From Caryophanales bacterium (lineage in GTDB: Bacteria > Bacillota_I > Bacilli_A > Izemoplasmatales > UBA1188): a DNA stretch of 42,162 nucleotides. A program made the position numbers and the translations under genes. The notes beneath the pieces were generated by a model that saw only the letters and a list, made by a program, of their open reading frames with translations, made no database searches and was not told the origin of the DNA. Shown here piece after piece: positions 18,288-27,841 of this stretch (positions within the stretch are counted from its first letter, which is position 1; each line of letters opens with the position of its first letter). The DNA lies in assembly GCA_016287865.1 (NCBI GenBank), contig JAEEXP010000008.1:1-42162 (forward strand), in the 5' to 3' direction.

Positions 18288-20246
18288 TTAATCAAATTTA
18301 TCGCTATAAAGATGAGAATTATAATATGTATATACATTATAATTCTTTATAAGTTCTTTTGCATCATTTATTGCATTTTCAAGGATTTTCTTATCCTTCA
18401 CAAAATCCGCGAATCTAAAATTAAGTTTTCCTGATTGATTAACTCCTAAGAAATCTCCAGGACCTCTTAATCTTAAATCTTCTTCACTGATTAAGAATCC
18501 ATCTTGAGTTTCTTCAAGTATTTTAAGTTTATCAATTTGTTCTGTCTTTGATACTAATAAGAAACAATATCCTGTATCAGATCCTCTTCCAACTCTACCT
18601 CTTAATTGATGTAAGCTAGATAAGCCAAATGATGATGCATCAAGAATAACCATTATTGATGCATTAGGATTATTTATTCCAACCTCAATTACAGTAGTTG
18701 AAGAGAGAATATCTATTTCATGATTCATAAATTTATTTATGACATCTTCTTTTTCTTCAGATGTCATCTTACCATGAAGAAGTCCAATCTTATAATTCTT
18801 AAAATATGATTCAAGGTCATTTTTAACTTTAAGTACATTTGAGTTTTCACTATCATCTTCAATTAAAGGTGATACGAAATAAGCTTGGCGACCCTCTTTT
18901 AGTTCGCTTTCCACAAACTCTAATACTTTTAAATATTCTTTATAAGTATGAATCTTAGTAATGATACTCTTTCTATTTTTAGGCATAGTCTTTACGCTTA
19001 CTAGTTTCATATCATTAAAAAGAGTTAAAGATAGGGTTCTTGGGATTGGAGTTGCGGTCATATATAGAACGTCTGGATTATTACCTTTTTCTCTAATAAT
19101 CTTTCTCTGTTCTACTCCAAATTTATGTTGTTCATCGCAGACTACAAATCCTAAGTTTTTAAACACAACTTCATTATTTAATAATGAATGTGTACCAATT
19201 ACTACATCAATATCTCCATTCTTTAAGCCTTTTAAAATAGCTTCTCTTTCTTTTGTTTTAGTTGATGAAGTTAAGCATTCAACTCTCACATTAAAATCTT
19301 TAAAATATGATTTAAAGTTTTCATAATGTTGGAAAGATAATACTTCAGTTGGAGCCATCACAAGAGCCTGTGAACCCGATGTAATTGCCGCATAAATAGA
19401 GATGATTGCAATAATAGTTTTACCACTTCCAACGTCACCTTCAAGAAGAGTAGACATTGGATGGTTTAATTTCATATCACTAAAGATAGTATTAACCGCA
19501 TTCTTTTGGTCTTGAGTTAATTCAAAAGGAATGCTTTTAATAAATTCTTTTACCTTTTCTAAATCTGGCTTTTTAGGTACTTTAACCTCTTTTTCTATAT
19601 TAGATCTAATAATAGACATTCTAATAGAGAATGAGAGTAATTCATAATACTTTAAAGCTTCTATAGCTTTATAAGCTTCAGTCATTGAAATAGGTGAATG
19701 AATTGATTTAAATAAATCTATACCTGTTTTATATCCATATTTAAGGTAATATTCTTCAGGTATTAAACTATTTTTAGGTTCATAGAACTTTAATGCCTCA
19801 AGTACTATCTTTTGATAATTAGAATTATTAATACCTTCTATATTATATTCAGGAATAATACCTTCTTTATATTCTCTTTCTTTAAATACTTTAGTTACTT
19901 GAATAGATTTAAAGTCTTGATCATATCTACCTACAAGAACTATTTCATCTCCAACCTTTAAAGTATTTTTAAGGAAAGTCATATTAAACGCAACTGCGTT
20001 TATAATTAAACCTTCATAAGTTACTTTAAAAGATATCTTTATTACTTTCTTAAGTCTTTGGATTTCTGGAGCTTCACTAACTATACATCTTAAGTTCATC
20101 TCATTTAACATGTCAAAGTCGGTTAAATGATACTGAATATAGTTTTTAGGCACAAGGTATAGTAAAGATTGGATATCATCGATACCCTCACTTTTAAGTA
20201 TTTTAAGTGTTTTGTCGCCTATGCCTTTTATATTCTTAAGTTCCAT
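18288..20246 (-). CDS. recG: ATP-dependent DNA helicase RecG
   Basis: LLEGDVGSGKT, DEQHKFGVEQR, MTATPIPRTL, QLRGRVGRG. Confidence 0.97.
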   Translation of the reverse strand: MELKNIKGIGDKTLKILKSEGIDDIQSLLYLVPKNYIQYHLTDFDMLNEMNLRCIVSEAPEIQRLKKVIKISFKVTYEGLIINAVAFNMTFLKNTLKVGDEIVLVGRYDQDFKSIQVTKVFKEREYKEGIIPEYNIEGINNSNYQKIVLEALKFYEPKNSLIPEEYYLKYGYKTGIDLFKSIHSPISMTEAYKAIEALKYYELLSFSIRMSIIRSNIEKEVKVPKKPDLEKVKEFIKSIPFELTQDQKNAVNTIFSDMKLNHPMSTLLEGDVGSGKTIIAIISIYAAITSGSQALVMAPTEVLSFQHYENFKSYFKDFNVRVECLTSSTKTKEREAILKGLKNGDIDVVIGTHSLLNNEVVFKNLGFVVCDEQHKFGVEQRKIIREKGNNPDVLYMTATPIPRTLSLTLFNDMKLVSVKTMPKNRKSIITKIHTYKEYLKVLEFVESELKEGRQAYFVSPLIEDDSENSNVLKVKNDLESYFKNYKIGLLHGKMTSEEKEDVINKFMNHEIDILSSTTVIEVGINNPNASIMVILDASSFGLSSLHQLRGRVGRGSDTGYCFLLVSKTEQIDKLKILEETQDGFLISEEDLRLRGPGDFLGVNQSGKLNFRFADFVKDKKILENAINDAKELIKNYNVYTYYNSHLYSDKFD

Positions 20247-20263
20247 AGTCATTTATTAGAAAA

Positions 20264-20293
20264 AGAAATTCTTTCTTTTCAAAAAGAATTTCT
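20264..20293 (-). terminator. Terminator between fakA and recG
   Basis: AGAAATTC...GAATTTCT then TTTTCT on minus. Confidence 0.55.
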
Positions 20294-21956
20294 ATTCAAC
20301 TTCAATTATATAAGAGTAAATCTTTTGACCACCATCAAAGATTTGAACTTCAAGATCTGGATATGTTTCATTAATGAATTGTTGGAGTTCATTAATTTCT
20401 TCTTCTTTAACACCGATACCATAGAAGAGTGTAAGCATGTATGATTCATTAGTAATCATTGAAGATACTAAATCTTTAACTGAATCAAATCTAGATTGAA
20501 CTGAGTTAATGATTTGACCATCAAGAATTGAGATGTAATCACCTTTATGAATTTCAAGACCGCTTGATACACTGTTTCTAGTAGCATATGTAACTTCACC
20601 AGATCTAATAGATTTAATCTTAGCTTCCATTTCTTTAATGTTATTTGATGCTTTTTCTGAACCATCAAATGCAAGAAGTGAAGCGTATCCTTGTGGGATA
20701 GTCTTAGCTGGTACAATTACAATGTGTTTATCATTGATTAAAGCCTTAGCTTGTTTTGCAGATAATAATACGTTCTTATTGTTAGGGATGATATAAATAT
20801 CATCAGCATTAACTTTATTAACAGCTTTAATAAAGTCTTCAGTAGATGGGTTCATTGTTTGACCACCATCAATAATTACTGAGCAACCTAATTCAGTGAA
20901 GATTTCTTTTAAGCCTTTACCATTAAGAACTGAGATAATTGCATATGGTACTCTTTCTTTATAAGACTTTTGAGAAGTTTCTTTCTTAACCTTCTTAGCA
21001 GCGAGTGAAGAGTTTTCTTCAGTTTGAACTGCCATGTTGTCAGCCTTAACTAAACATAATGCACCATACTTTTGAGCGAATGAGAATACATCGCCTGGAG
21101 TCTTAGTGTGGATATGAGCTTTTAAGATATCATCTTCTTTTACTACTACCATTGAAGAACCAAATACTTCCAGTTTCTTAGTAAAATCTTCTTTATCAAA
21201 TTCTTGATCAGGGTTTAACTTTAATGTGAATTCAGTACAATAACCATATGTATTTAAAGTATAGTAATCATATGCATCAAAGTTAACTACTGATTGAACT
21301 TTGCCTTGAAGTTCAAGAACATCACTAACTTGATGTCTTTCGCCTTCTTCAAAGTATGCCTTACATCCTTTAACAAGTTCATTAATACCAGCAGCACCAG
21401 AGTCTACTACACCAGCTTCTTTTAATACTGGAAGTAGGTTTGGTGTGTTATTTAATGATTTGAATAATGCTTTATCATAAATTGAAGCTAATTGTTCAAC
21501 AGTTTCAATTTTAATTCTGTTTTTCTTAATAGCCTTAGTTGCATCTTTAATAACTGTAAGAATAGTTCCTTCAACTGGGTTAACTACAGCTTTATAAGCG
21601 TATTCACAACCAGCATCAAGTGAATTCATTATGTCTTTAATTTTAGCTTTCTTAAGTTTTCCTGATGTAGATGCAAGTCCTGCGAAGAATTGTGATAAGA
21701 TAACACCACTATTTCCTCTTGCGCCATAAAGTACGCCTCTTGCGAATTTTTGAATAACAGTTGAGATGTTAGGATTAACTCCTAAATCTTCTATTGCCTT
21801 AAGACCAGAAATATAAGTATAAGACATATTGCTTCCAGTATCACCATCTGGTACTGGGAATACGTTTAAATCATCTATTTTCTTTGCGTTACTTTTTAAG
21901 TGATAACCTGCGGTAGCTAATATATCAATTAAATCGGATCCTGTAATTTCTACCAT
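20292..21956 (-). CDS. fakA: DAK2 domain fatty acid kinase catalytic subunit FakA (YloV)
   Basis: DLNVFPVPDGDTGSNM, GARGNSGVILSQ; GGGGG RBS before MVEITG. Confidence 0.93.
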   Translation of the reverse strand: MVEITGSDLIDILATAGYHLKSNAKKIDDLNVFPVPDGDTGSNMSYTYISGLKAIEDLGVNPNISTVIQKFARGVLYGARGNSGVILSQFFAGLASTSGKLKKAKIKDIMNSLDAGCEYAYKAVVNPVEGTILTVIKDATKAIKKNRIKIETVEQLASIYDKALFKSLNNTPNLLPVLKEAGVVDSGAAGINELVKGCKAYFEEGERHQVSDVLELQGKVQSVVNFDAYDYYTLNTYGYCTEFTLKLNPDQEFDKEDFTKKLEVFGSSMVVVKEDDILKAHIHTKTPGDVFSFAQKYGALCLVKADNMAVQTEENSSLAAKKVKKETSQKSYKERVPYAIISVLNGKGLKEIFTELGCSVIIDGGQTMNPSTEDFIKAVNKVNADDIYIIPNNKNVLLSAKQAKALINDKHIVIVPAKTIPQGYASLLAFDGSEKASNNIKEMEAKIKSIRSGEVTYATRNSVSSGLEIHKGDYISILDGQIINSVQSRFDSVKDLVSSMITNESYMLTLFYGIGVKEEEINELQQFINETYPDLEVQIFDGGQKIYSYIIEVE

Positions 21957-22073
21957 AAATTTCCCCCTATATATTATAAAAATATATATGAGCATATTTT
22001 GCTCGCTAAATATAATAGCATATATTGTTTTTTTTCACAACTTTTTCACAACTATTAAGGTCAAAAATAAAAA

Positions 22074-22094
22074 AGATTAGGTAAAACCTAATCT
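22074..22094 (-). terminator. Terminator downstream of zinc-ribbon protein gene
   Basis: AGATTAGGT-aaa-ACCTAATCT then TTTTTTATT on minus. Confidence 0.8.
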
Positions 22095-22113
22095 CTTTTA
22101 GCAACTTTTTATA

Positions 22114-22518
22114 CTAATATTCATCCTTTTCAACTAACATGCAAATGCCTGAAACCAAGTTGACAAAAAGAAGTGTACATACTTTAAATCCTACTGAAAC
22201 AGGTCTATTTTCTTTAACTGATTTCCAGTAATAAACAGTAATTGGGATTATCCAAGCTAAACTAATAACACTAGAAATTCCTCTCACAGCAAGTACTCTA
22301 TCAAACCAAAGACAAACGATACCAGCGATTAATGCAAGAGCTGATGAAATAAGTGAAATAAGCATAAATACTTTAGCTACAGTTCTTAAAGTTTTCTTAG
22401 TTTCAGGAGATTGTGTAGAACTATTTGGTTGACTAGCTCCTTCTACTGGGCATCCACAACTAGGACAAATTACTGCTTCATCAAATAATTCGTTTCCACA
22501 TTTTGAACAATATTTCAT
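22114..22518 (-). CDS. Zinc-ribbon membrane protein
   Basis: MKYCSKCGNELFDEAVICPSCGCPV followed by TM helices. Confidence 0.8.
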   Translation of the reverse strand: MKYCSKCGNELFDEAVICPSCGCPVEGASQPNSSTQSPETKKTLRTVAKVFMLISLISSALALIAGIVCLWFDRVLAVRGISSVISLAWIIPITVYYWKSVKENRPVSVGFKVCTLLFVNLVSGICMLVEKDEY

Positions 22519-22647
22519 TTATATCACCTCTAAATATAATATCCTTATTTATTATATACTAATCTATTAAAAAATATTTCTTGAAAATAAAAGGTAAATA
22601 TCATATAATTATTAAGGCTTTTAAAAAGCTATATAGGAGGGACTATA

Positions 22648-22848
22648 ATGAAAGCGTGTTACGTTACAGGCGTTAAGTCTATGAAAGGACACAAAAGATC
22701 ACACTCTCTTCATGCTACAAACAAAACTTGGAAAGCTAATCTTCAAAAAGTAACTATCATCAATGAAAAAGGTGAAGAAGAAAGAGTATTTGTTTCAGCT
22801 AGAGCCCTCAAAAGAGGAGTTAAGAGAGGAACAATCAAGAGAGCATAG
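22648..22848 (+). CDS. rpmB: Ribosomal protein bL28
   Basis: CYVTGVKSMKGHKRSHSLHATNKTWKANLQKV...VSARALK; AGGAGG RBS. Confidence 0.95.
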   Translation: MKACYVTGVKSMKGHKRSHSLHATNKTWKANLQKVTIINEKGEEERVFVSARALKRGVKRGTIKRA

Positions 22849-22904
22849 TTCTCTTATAAAAAGACAAACTGCGGGTTTGTTTTTTTATTGCCTTTTTCCA
22901 TATT

Positions 22905-22930
22905 AAAAGCGAGCTTCGTGCTCGCTTTTT
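22905..22930. terminator. Bidirectional terminator between rpmB and the HtrA-like gene
   Basis: AAAAGCGAGC-ttcgt-GCTCGCTTTTT. Confidence 0.85.
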
Positions 22931-22931
22931 A

Positions 22932-24149
22932 TTATTCAGTTACGTTAACTGTTCTTTTAAATACAATTGTAACTTCTATTTCTTCTCCTGCTCTTAATAC
23001 AGTAAGTACTACAGAATCACCAATCTTTGAATTCCTTAAATATGGTTGAAGATCAGATGCTGAAGAACATTTAAGTCCATCAGTTTTAATAATAATATCA
23101 CCAGCTTGAAGAAGTCCATCACAAGATTTACCTTTAGTTACTTCTGCAACTAAGATACCTTCAGTTACTGAGCTTGGGACATTATATTTAATTCTTCCTT
23201 GATTAGTAAGTCCACTTACTTCAATAGTAGTTATACCAAATGAAACAGTTCCATCATATGAACCATATTCAATTAATTGTCTTTGAACTTCTTTTACTAA
23301 ATCAATTGGAATAGAGAAGTTTAATCCTTCAATATCAGCTGAAGCATATTTAATTGAGTTAATACCAATTACTTTACCATCTAAAGTAAATAATCCTCCT
23401 CCAGAGTTACCACTATTAATAGCAGCATCGTGTTGGATATAGAATAAGAATTGATTAACTGAATTATTTTCATCAATTAAGTGTCTATCGTTACCAGACA
23501 CAATACCAAATGTAGCAGTACCAAATAATGTTTCACCTTTAGGGTTACCTACAGCAAGAACAATAGTTCCAGGTTTGATAGATGAACTTTCACCAAGTTC
23601 TGCTATAGTAAATTCTCTACTAGTCTCAAATGTAATTACTGCGATATCAGTAGTATCATCTGCGCCAACTAGTGTAGCTTCAAGTGTAGTCTCATCTTCA
23701 AATCCTACCATATATGCTTGACCGCCATCAACTACGTGTTCATTAGTGATAGCGTAATATTTATATTTGAATTCACTTCCTTCAGGATTTACATCTCTTC
23801 TATAAATAACACCTGAACCATATGAAGATTTAACTAAATCAGTTTCATTCATCTTGAGTGTATATACACCAATATTAGCTTTAGCTGCGCCTTCAAGGAC
23901 ATTATAGATTTCATCTTGAAGTCTTTCCCATTCTACAGTGCCTTGTCCATATTTTTCCATAAGGTCATTGTAGATTTGTTCTCTTAAGTCACGCTCGATA
24001 TCATCTTTAACTTTAGAATAAATTTCATCAGCTATTGATTTTCTATCAATTGCAGTTTGTCCATTTTGAGTTGGATTGAATTTAAAATCACAACCAGTAA
24101 CAAGCACAAGTGATAAAGCTAATAGTAAAAAGCTTAATAATCTTTTCAT
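22932..24149 (-). CDS. HtrA/DegP-like trypsin-family lipoprotein protease with PDZ domain
   Basis: Lipobox VTGC; TNEHVV (His), DTTDIAV (Asp), NSGNSGGGLF (Ser); C-terminal PDZ. Confidence 0.92.
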   Translation of the reverse strand: MKRLLSFLLLALSLVLVTGCDFKFNPTQNGQTAIDRKSIADEIYSKVKDDIERDLREQIYNDLMEKYGQGTVEWERLQDEIYNVLEGAAKANIGVYTLKMNETDLVKSSYGSGVIYRRDVNPEGSEFKYKYYAITNEHVVDGGQAYMVGFEDETTLEATLVGADDTTDIAVITFETSREFTIAELGESSSIKPGTIVLAVGNPKGETLFGTATFGIVSGNDRHLIDENNSVNQFLFYIQHDAAINSGNSGGGLFTLDGKVIGINSIKYASADIEGLNFSIPIDLVKEVQRQLIEYGSYDGTVSFGITTIEVSGLTNQGRIKYNVPSSVTEGILVAEVTKGKSCDGLLQAGDIIIKTDGLKCSSASDLQPYLRNSKIGDSVVLTVLRAGEEIEVTIVFKRTVNVTE

Positions 24150-24160
24150 ATTAATACCTC

Positions 24161-24802
24161 CTATAAAAGAGCCATAAAGTGCTCTGCATAGGCTTTCGCA
24201 TAATCTTCAGCTTTAGTAATTGCACTGCCAACTACACATAGGTCACAATATGGTTTAACCTTTTGACCAGTAACCATATTGATTCCGCCATCAATACTAA
24301 TTAAATAGTGAAGATTATTCTTAGTCTTATATTCTTTTAAGTGTTTAACCTTATCTACTGAAGATTCAATGAATGCTTGTCCTCCAGCTCCAGGGTTAAC
24401 ACTCATAACTAATACTAAATCTAACTTATCTAAATACTTATCAAGTACATGTACATCAGTTTCAGGATTAATCGCAAGACCTGCCTTAAGGCCAAGTGAA
24501 TGAATCATATCGATTCTTTCATCCACCTTACCAGTTTCATAGTGGAAGGTAATAAAGTCTGCGCCTGCTTCTTTATACTTTAAGAAATAATTTTCAGGAT
24601 CAGTAACCATTAGATGTACATCAATTACGCTTCTTGGAGAAGCTAAATAAGATTCTTTAACAACTCTTTCATCAAATGAAGTATTAGGAACAAACTTGCC
24701 ATCCATAATATCCATATGAAGAATTGGAAGCATTTGGAATTTAGAATAATATTCTTTTAAATTGTCTTTTGGAGAATTGAGAATTGATAAATTTACCATC
24801 AT
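24161..24802 (-). CDS. rpe: Ribulose-phosphate 3-epimerase
   Basis: HMDIMDGKFVPN, DVHLMV, VMSVNPGAGGQAF, SIDGGI. Confidence 0.95.
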   Translation of the reverse strand: MMVNLSILNSPKDNLKEYYSKFQMLPILHMDIMDGKFVPNTSFDERVVKESYLASPRSVIDVHLMVTDPENYFLKYKEAGADFITFHYETGKVDERIDMIHSLGLKAGLAINPETDVHVLDKYLDKLDLVLVMSVNPGAGGQAFIESSVDKVKHLKEYKTKNNLHYLISIDGGINMVTGQKVKPYCDLCVVGSAITKAEDYAKAYAEHFMALL

Positions 24803-24803
24803 A

Positions 24804-25682
24804 TTAGTATTTCCTCCCATACACTTTTTTAGCTTGTTTTATCTCTGTATAAATCTTCTTATAGCTCTCATATCTAGTAGCTAAAATATCGCCAGAATTC
24901 ACTAAATCTTTAATCTTACAGTTAGGTTCTGATAAGTGTAAACATTCATTGTATTTGCATTCATTTAAATGTTCTCTAAACTCTGGATAATAGTCTTTAA
25001 GACGTTCTGTCTCTATCTCGCTAAAATCTAGTGATGAGAAGCCAGGTGAGTCTGCGATATACATGCCATCTATATCATATAAAGTTGTCTCACGAGTAGT
25101 ATGTTTACCACGTCCTAAGGCTTTACTAATCTCTTGAGTTTCAAGAGATAGTTCTGGGAATATTGTGTTCAAAAGGTGACTCTTTCCCGCTCCTGTTTGT
25201 CCACTTAAAATAGAGACTTTTCCTTTTAGAAGATTAAAGAGTTCACCTTTTTCTTTTAGTCCATTTATATCAGAATAAAATACATTGTAGTAGTTTTTGT
25301 AGTAAGCCATATATGACTTAATAGTATCGAGTTCTTTTGATTCTAATAAGTCACATTTGGTTATTACAATAATTGGTTTTACATAGTTTCTTTCTATATT
25401 TAGTAAGAATCTATCTAATAAATCTAAATCAAAGTTAGGTGACTTTGAAGACATAATCAAAATAACATAATCAACATTAGAAACTTTAGGTCTTACGAAT
25501 GTATTCTTACGATCATACATCTTTAAAATTGTGGTTTCATTAAATTCCACATCATCTCCAACCTTAGGTTCTAAAGAATGGTATCTAAAAATACCTTTAG
25601 GTTTAACAATATGAATAGTGTTTGATTCTATATCTTTAACACTATATGTACCAGATACTATTTTGATTATTTTACCTTTCAA
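24804..25682 (-). CDS. rsgA: Ribosome small-subunit GTPase RsgA
   Basis: ILSGQTGAGKSHLLN, DSPGFSS, Zn-binding C-x4-C-x-H-x5-C. Confidence 0.95.
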   Translation of the reverse strand: MKGKIIKIVSGTYSVKDIESNTIHIVKPKGIFRYHSLEPKVGDDVEFNETTILKMYDRKNTFVRPKVSNVDYVILIMSSKSPNFDLDLLDRFLLNIERNYVKPIIVITKCDLLESKELDTIKSYMAYYKNYYNVFYSDINGLKEKGELFNLLKGKVSILSGQTGAGKSHLLNTIFPELSLETQEISKALGRGKHTTRETTLYDIDGMYIADSPGFSSLDFSEIETERLKDYYPEFREHLNECKYNECLHLSEPNCKIKDLVNSGDILATRYESYKKIYTEIKQAKKVYGRKY

Positions 25683-25685
25683 AGC

Positions 25686-26807
25686 TTATTCACCTAAATA
25701 AATACCAAGTTCTTTTGCACACTTGATTAGTGGGCAATCGAGTTCAACATTGTGTGCTCCACCTGTAGATGTTTCACCAACAGGTCCATTACCTACGATA
25801 TCAGTAATTGGAACAAATGTATCTTCTCCACCCTTAACAGCTACCATCTTTCCATAATCTTTATTCTTGATAGCTCTGATAGCGAGTGCTCCATATCTAA
25901 AACCAAGAATGATATCGTTAACGTTAGTGTCGCCACCTCTTTGAATATAAGCGAGGTTAGTGTTTCTAACTTCTTGACCAGTGATTGGTTTTAGTTTTTC
26001 TTCAATTTGTTTAGCAAGGATAGCACCTACACCACCAAGTTTAACTGCATCTGGATAGTTCTTATCAATAAATGCAACTTGTTCTTTTCCTCTTTCATGT
26101 GCACCTTCTGATACAACGATTACAGAAGATCTATATCCTTTTTCAAATCTGTCTTTTAAGAATGCTACAATCTTTTCTACTTCATAGTTAATTTCAGGGA
26201 GTAAAATAGCGTCAGCATTTCCTCCAATACCACCTTCAAGCGCAAGCCAACCAGCTTGACGACCCATAACTTCAAGAACCATTACTCTTTCATGAGAGTA
26301 TGCAGTAGTCTTTAATGATTGAACTGCATCAGCAATATGGAAGTATGCAGTAGTGTAACCAAATGATCTATCAGTGTATGGAACATCATTATCGATAGTT
26401 TTTGGAACACAAACAACATTAATACCCTTTCTCATGAAGTCACGTGCAGATGTCATAGAGCCATCACCACCGACAACTACTAAACATTCAACGTCATCTT
26501 CTCTTAAGTTTTTAACAGCGATATCAGAAACATCTTTATATTCATATGTTCCATCATCTTTCTTTACTCTAAAGTTGAATAGATTTGTCTTGTTTGAGTT
26601 TCTAATAATAGAACCACCTTTTCTAGATAAGTCCATTACACTTCTTTCATCAAGTTTAATATAATCGTTTGAAAGTAGTCCATCATATCCTCTTTCAAAA
26701 CCGATAATTTCATAACCTTCTTTAATTCCGCCTCTAACGACAGCCTCAATAACTGCGTTAAGGCCACTACAGTCACCGCCAGATGTTAGCACTGCAATCT
26801 TTTTCAT
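25686..26807 (-). CDS. pfkA: 6-phosphofructokinase family protein
   Basis: KKIAVLTSGGDCSGLNAVIEAVV, VVVGGDGSM, VPKTIDNDVPYTDRSFGYTTA. Confidence 0.92.
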   Translation of the reverse strand: MKKIAVLTSGGDCSGLNAVIEAVVRGGIKEGYEIIGFERGYDGLLSNDYIKLDERSVMDLSRKGGSIIRNSNKTNLFNFRVKKDDGTYEYKDVSDIAVKNLREDDVECLVVVGGDGSMTSARDFMRKGINVVCVPKTIDNDVPYTDRSFGYTTAYFHIADAVQSLKTTAYSHERVMVLEVMGRQAGWLALEGGIGGNADAILLPEINYEVEKIVAFLKDRFEKGYRSSVIVVSEGAHERGKEQVAFIDKNYPDAVKLGGVGAILAKQIEEKLKPITGQEVRNTNLAYIQRGGDTNVNDIILGFRYGALAIRAIKNKDYGKMVAVKGGEDTFVPITDIVGNGPVGETSTGGAHNVELDCPLIKCAKELGIYLGE

Positions 26808-26809
26808 TT

Positions 26810-27841
26810 TTATATTTCTCCCTTCAATTGTTTTGCTCTTAGTTGTCCGCAAGCGGCATCAATGTCTCCACCCATTTTTCTTCTTCTAGTGACATTTATG
26901 CCCCTCTTTTTTAATGTATCATAAAATACATTAACTGAATCAACTTTTGATGTCTTAAATTCAAATTCCTTAACTTCATTGTAAGGAATTAAGTTTACGT
27001 ATTGATTTAATCCTCTAAGTAAATCAGATAACTCATTAGCGTTTTCTTTTGAATCGTTAATGCCGTCAAGCATTAAGTATTCAAAGGTAATTCTTCTTTT
27101 TGTCTTGTCGTAATAATATTTAATCGCTTCTATTAAATCGCTAAGTTTGTACCTTTTACTTATAGGCATTAACTTATTTCTGATCTCATCATTTGGTGCG
27201 TGAAGAGAAATAGCTAAGTTAATTCCTAAGTTTAAATCAGCTAGTTCATAAATTTTTGGAACAATTCCACAAGTACTCATAGTGATGTGTCTTATTCCAA
27301 TTTCTAGTCCTTTTGGACTATTAATGATGTTGATAAAATTCATAACATTTTCAAAATTATCTAATGGTTCACCAATTCCCATGATAACAATGTGACCAAT
27401 TTTAACGTTAGAATCTTCTTCAACAGTCATAATCTCAGAAACCATTTCTGATGCTTCAAGTTCTCTTTTCTTTTTAAATAAGCCAGATGCGCAGAAGGCA
27501 CATCCCATATTACATCCAACCTCAGATGTAACACATAAACTTATTCCGTAATCATGATACATAAGTACGGTTTCTATTAAAGAATTATCATTTAATCTTA
27601 GAAGATATTTAGTAGTGTTATCACTTGAAACTTCCTTCTTATCAATTTTTGGAAGTTCAAGTGAATAATTACTTACTAAGTATTCTCTTAATTCTTTTTT
27701 AATGTTAGACATTAAGTTAAAATCTTTAACTTTCTTTCTATATACCCAATCAAAGATTTGACTCGATGAGAATTTGGAATATCCTAAAGATACTAACTCA
27801 TCTTTTAAATCTGATTCTTTTATTCCATAAAAAGATTTCAT
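26810..27841 (-). CDS. rlmN: 23S rRNA/tRNA adenine-C2 methyltransferase RlmN
   Basis: Radical SAM CNMGCAFCASG; IGEPLDN; RRRKMGGDIDAACGQL. Confidence 0.96.
   Translation of the reverse strand: MKSFYGIKESDLKDELVSLGYSKFSSSQIFDWVYRKKVKDFNLMSNIKKELREYLVSNYSLELPKIDKKEVSSDNTTKYLLRLNDNSLIETVLMYHDYGISLCVTSEVGCNMGCAFCASGLFKKKRELEASEMVSEIMTVEEDSNVKIGHIVIMGIGEPLDNFENVMNFINIINSPKGLEIGIRHITMSTCGIVPKIYELADLNLGINLAISLHAPNDEIRNKLMPISKRYKLSDLIEAIKYYYDKTKRRITFEYLMLDGINDSKENANELSDLLRGLNQYVNLIPYNEVKEFEFKTSKVDSVNVFYDTLKKRGINVTRRRKMGGDIDAACGQLRAKQLKGEI

Noticed and set aside
21990-22004. GAGCAtatttTGCTC inverted repeat upstream of fakA as a riboswitch
   Set aside because: Short isolated 5-bp stem in AT-rich DNA with no known riboswitch core.
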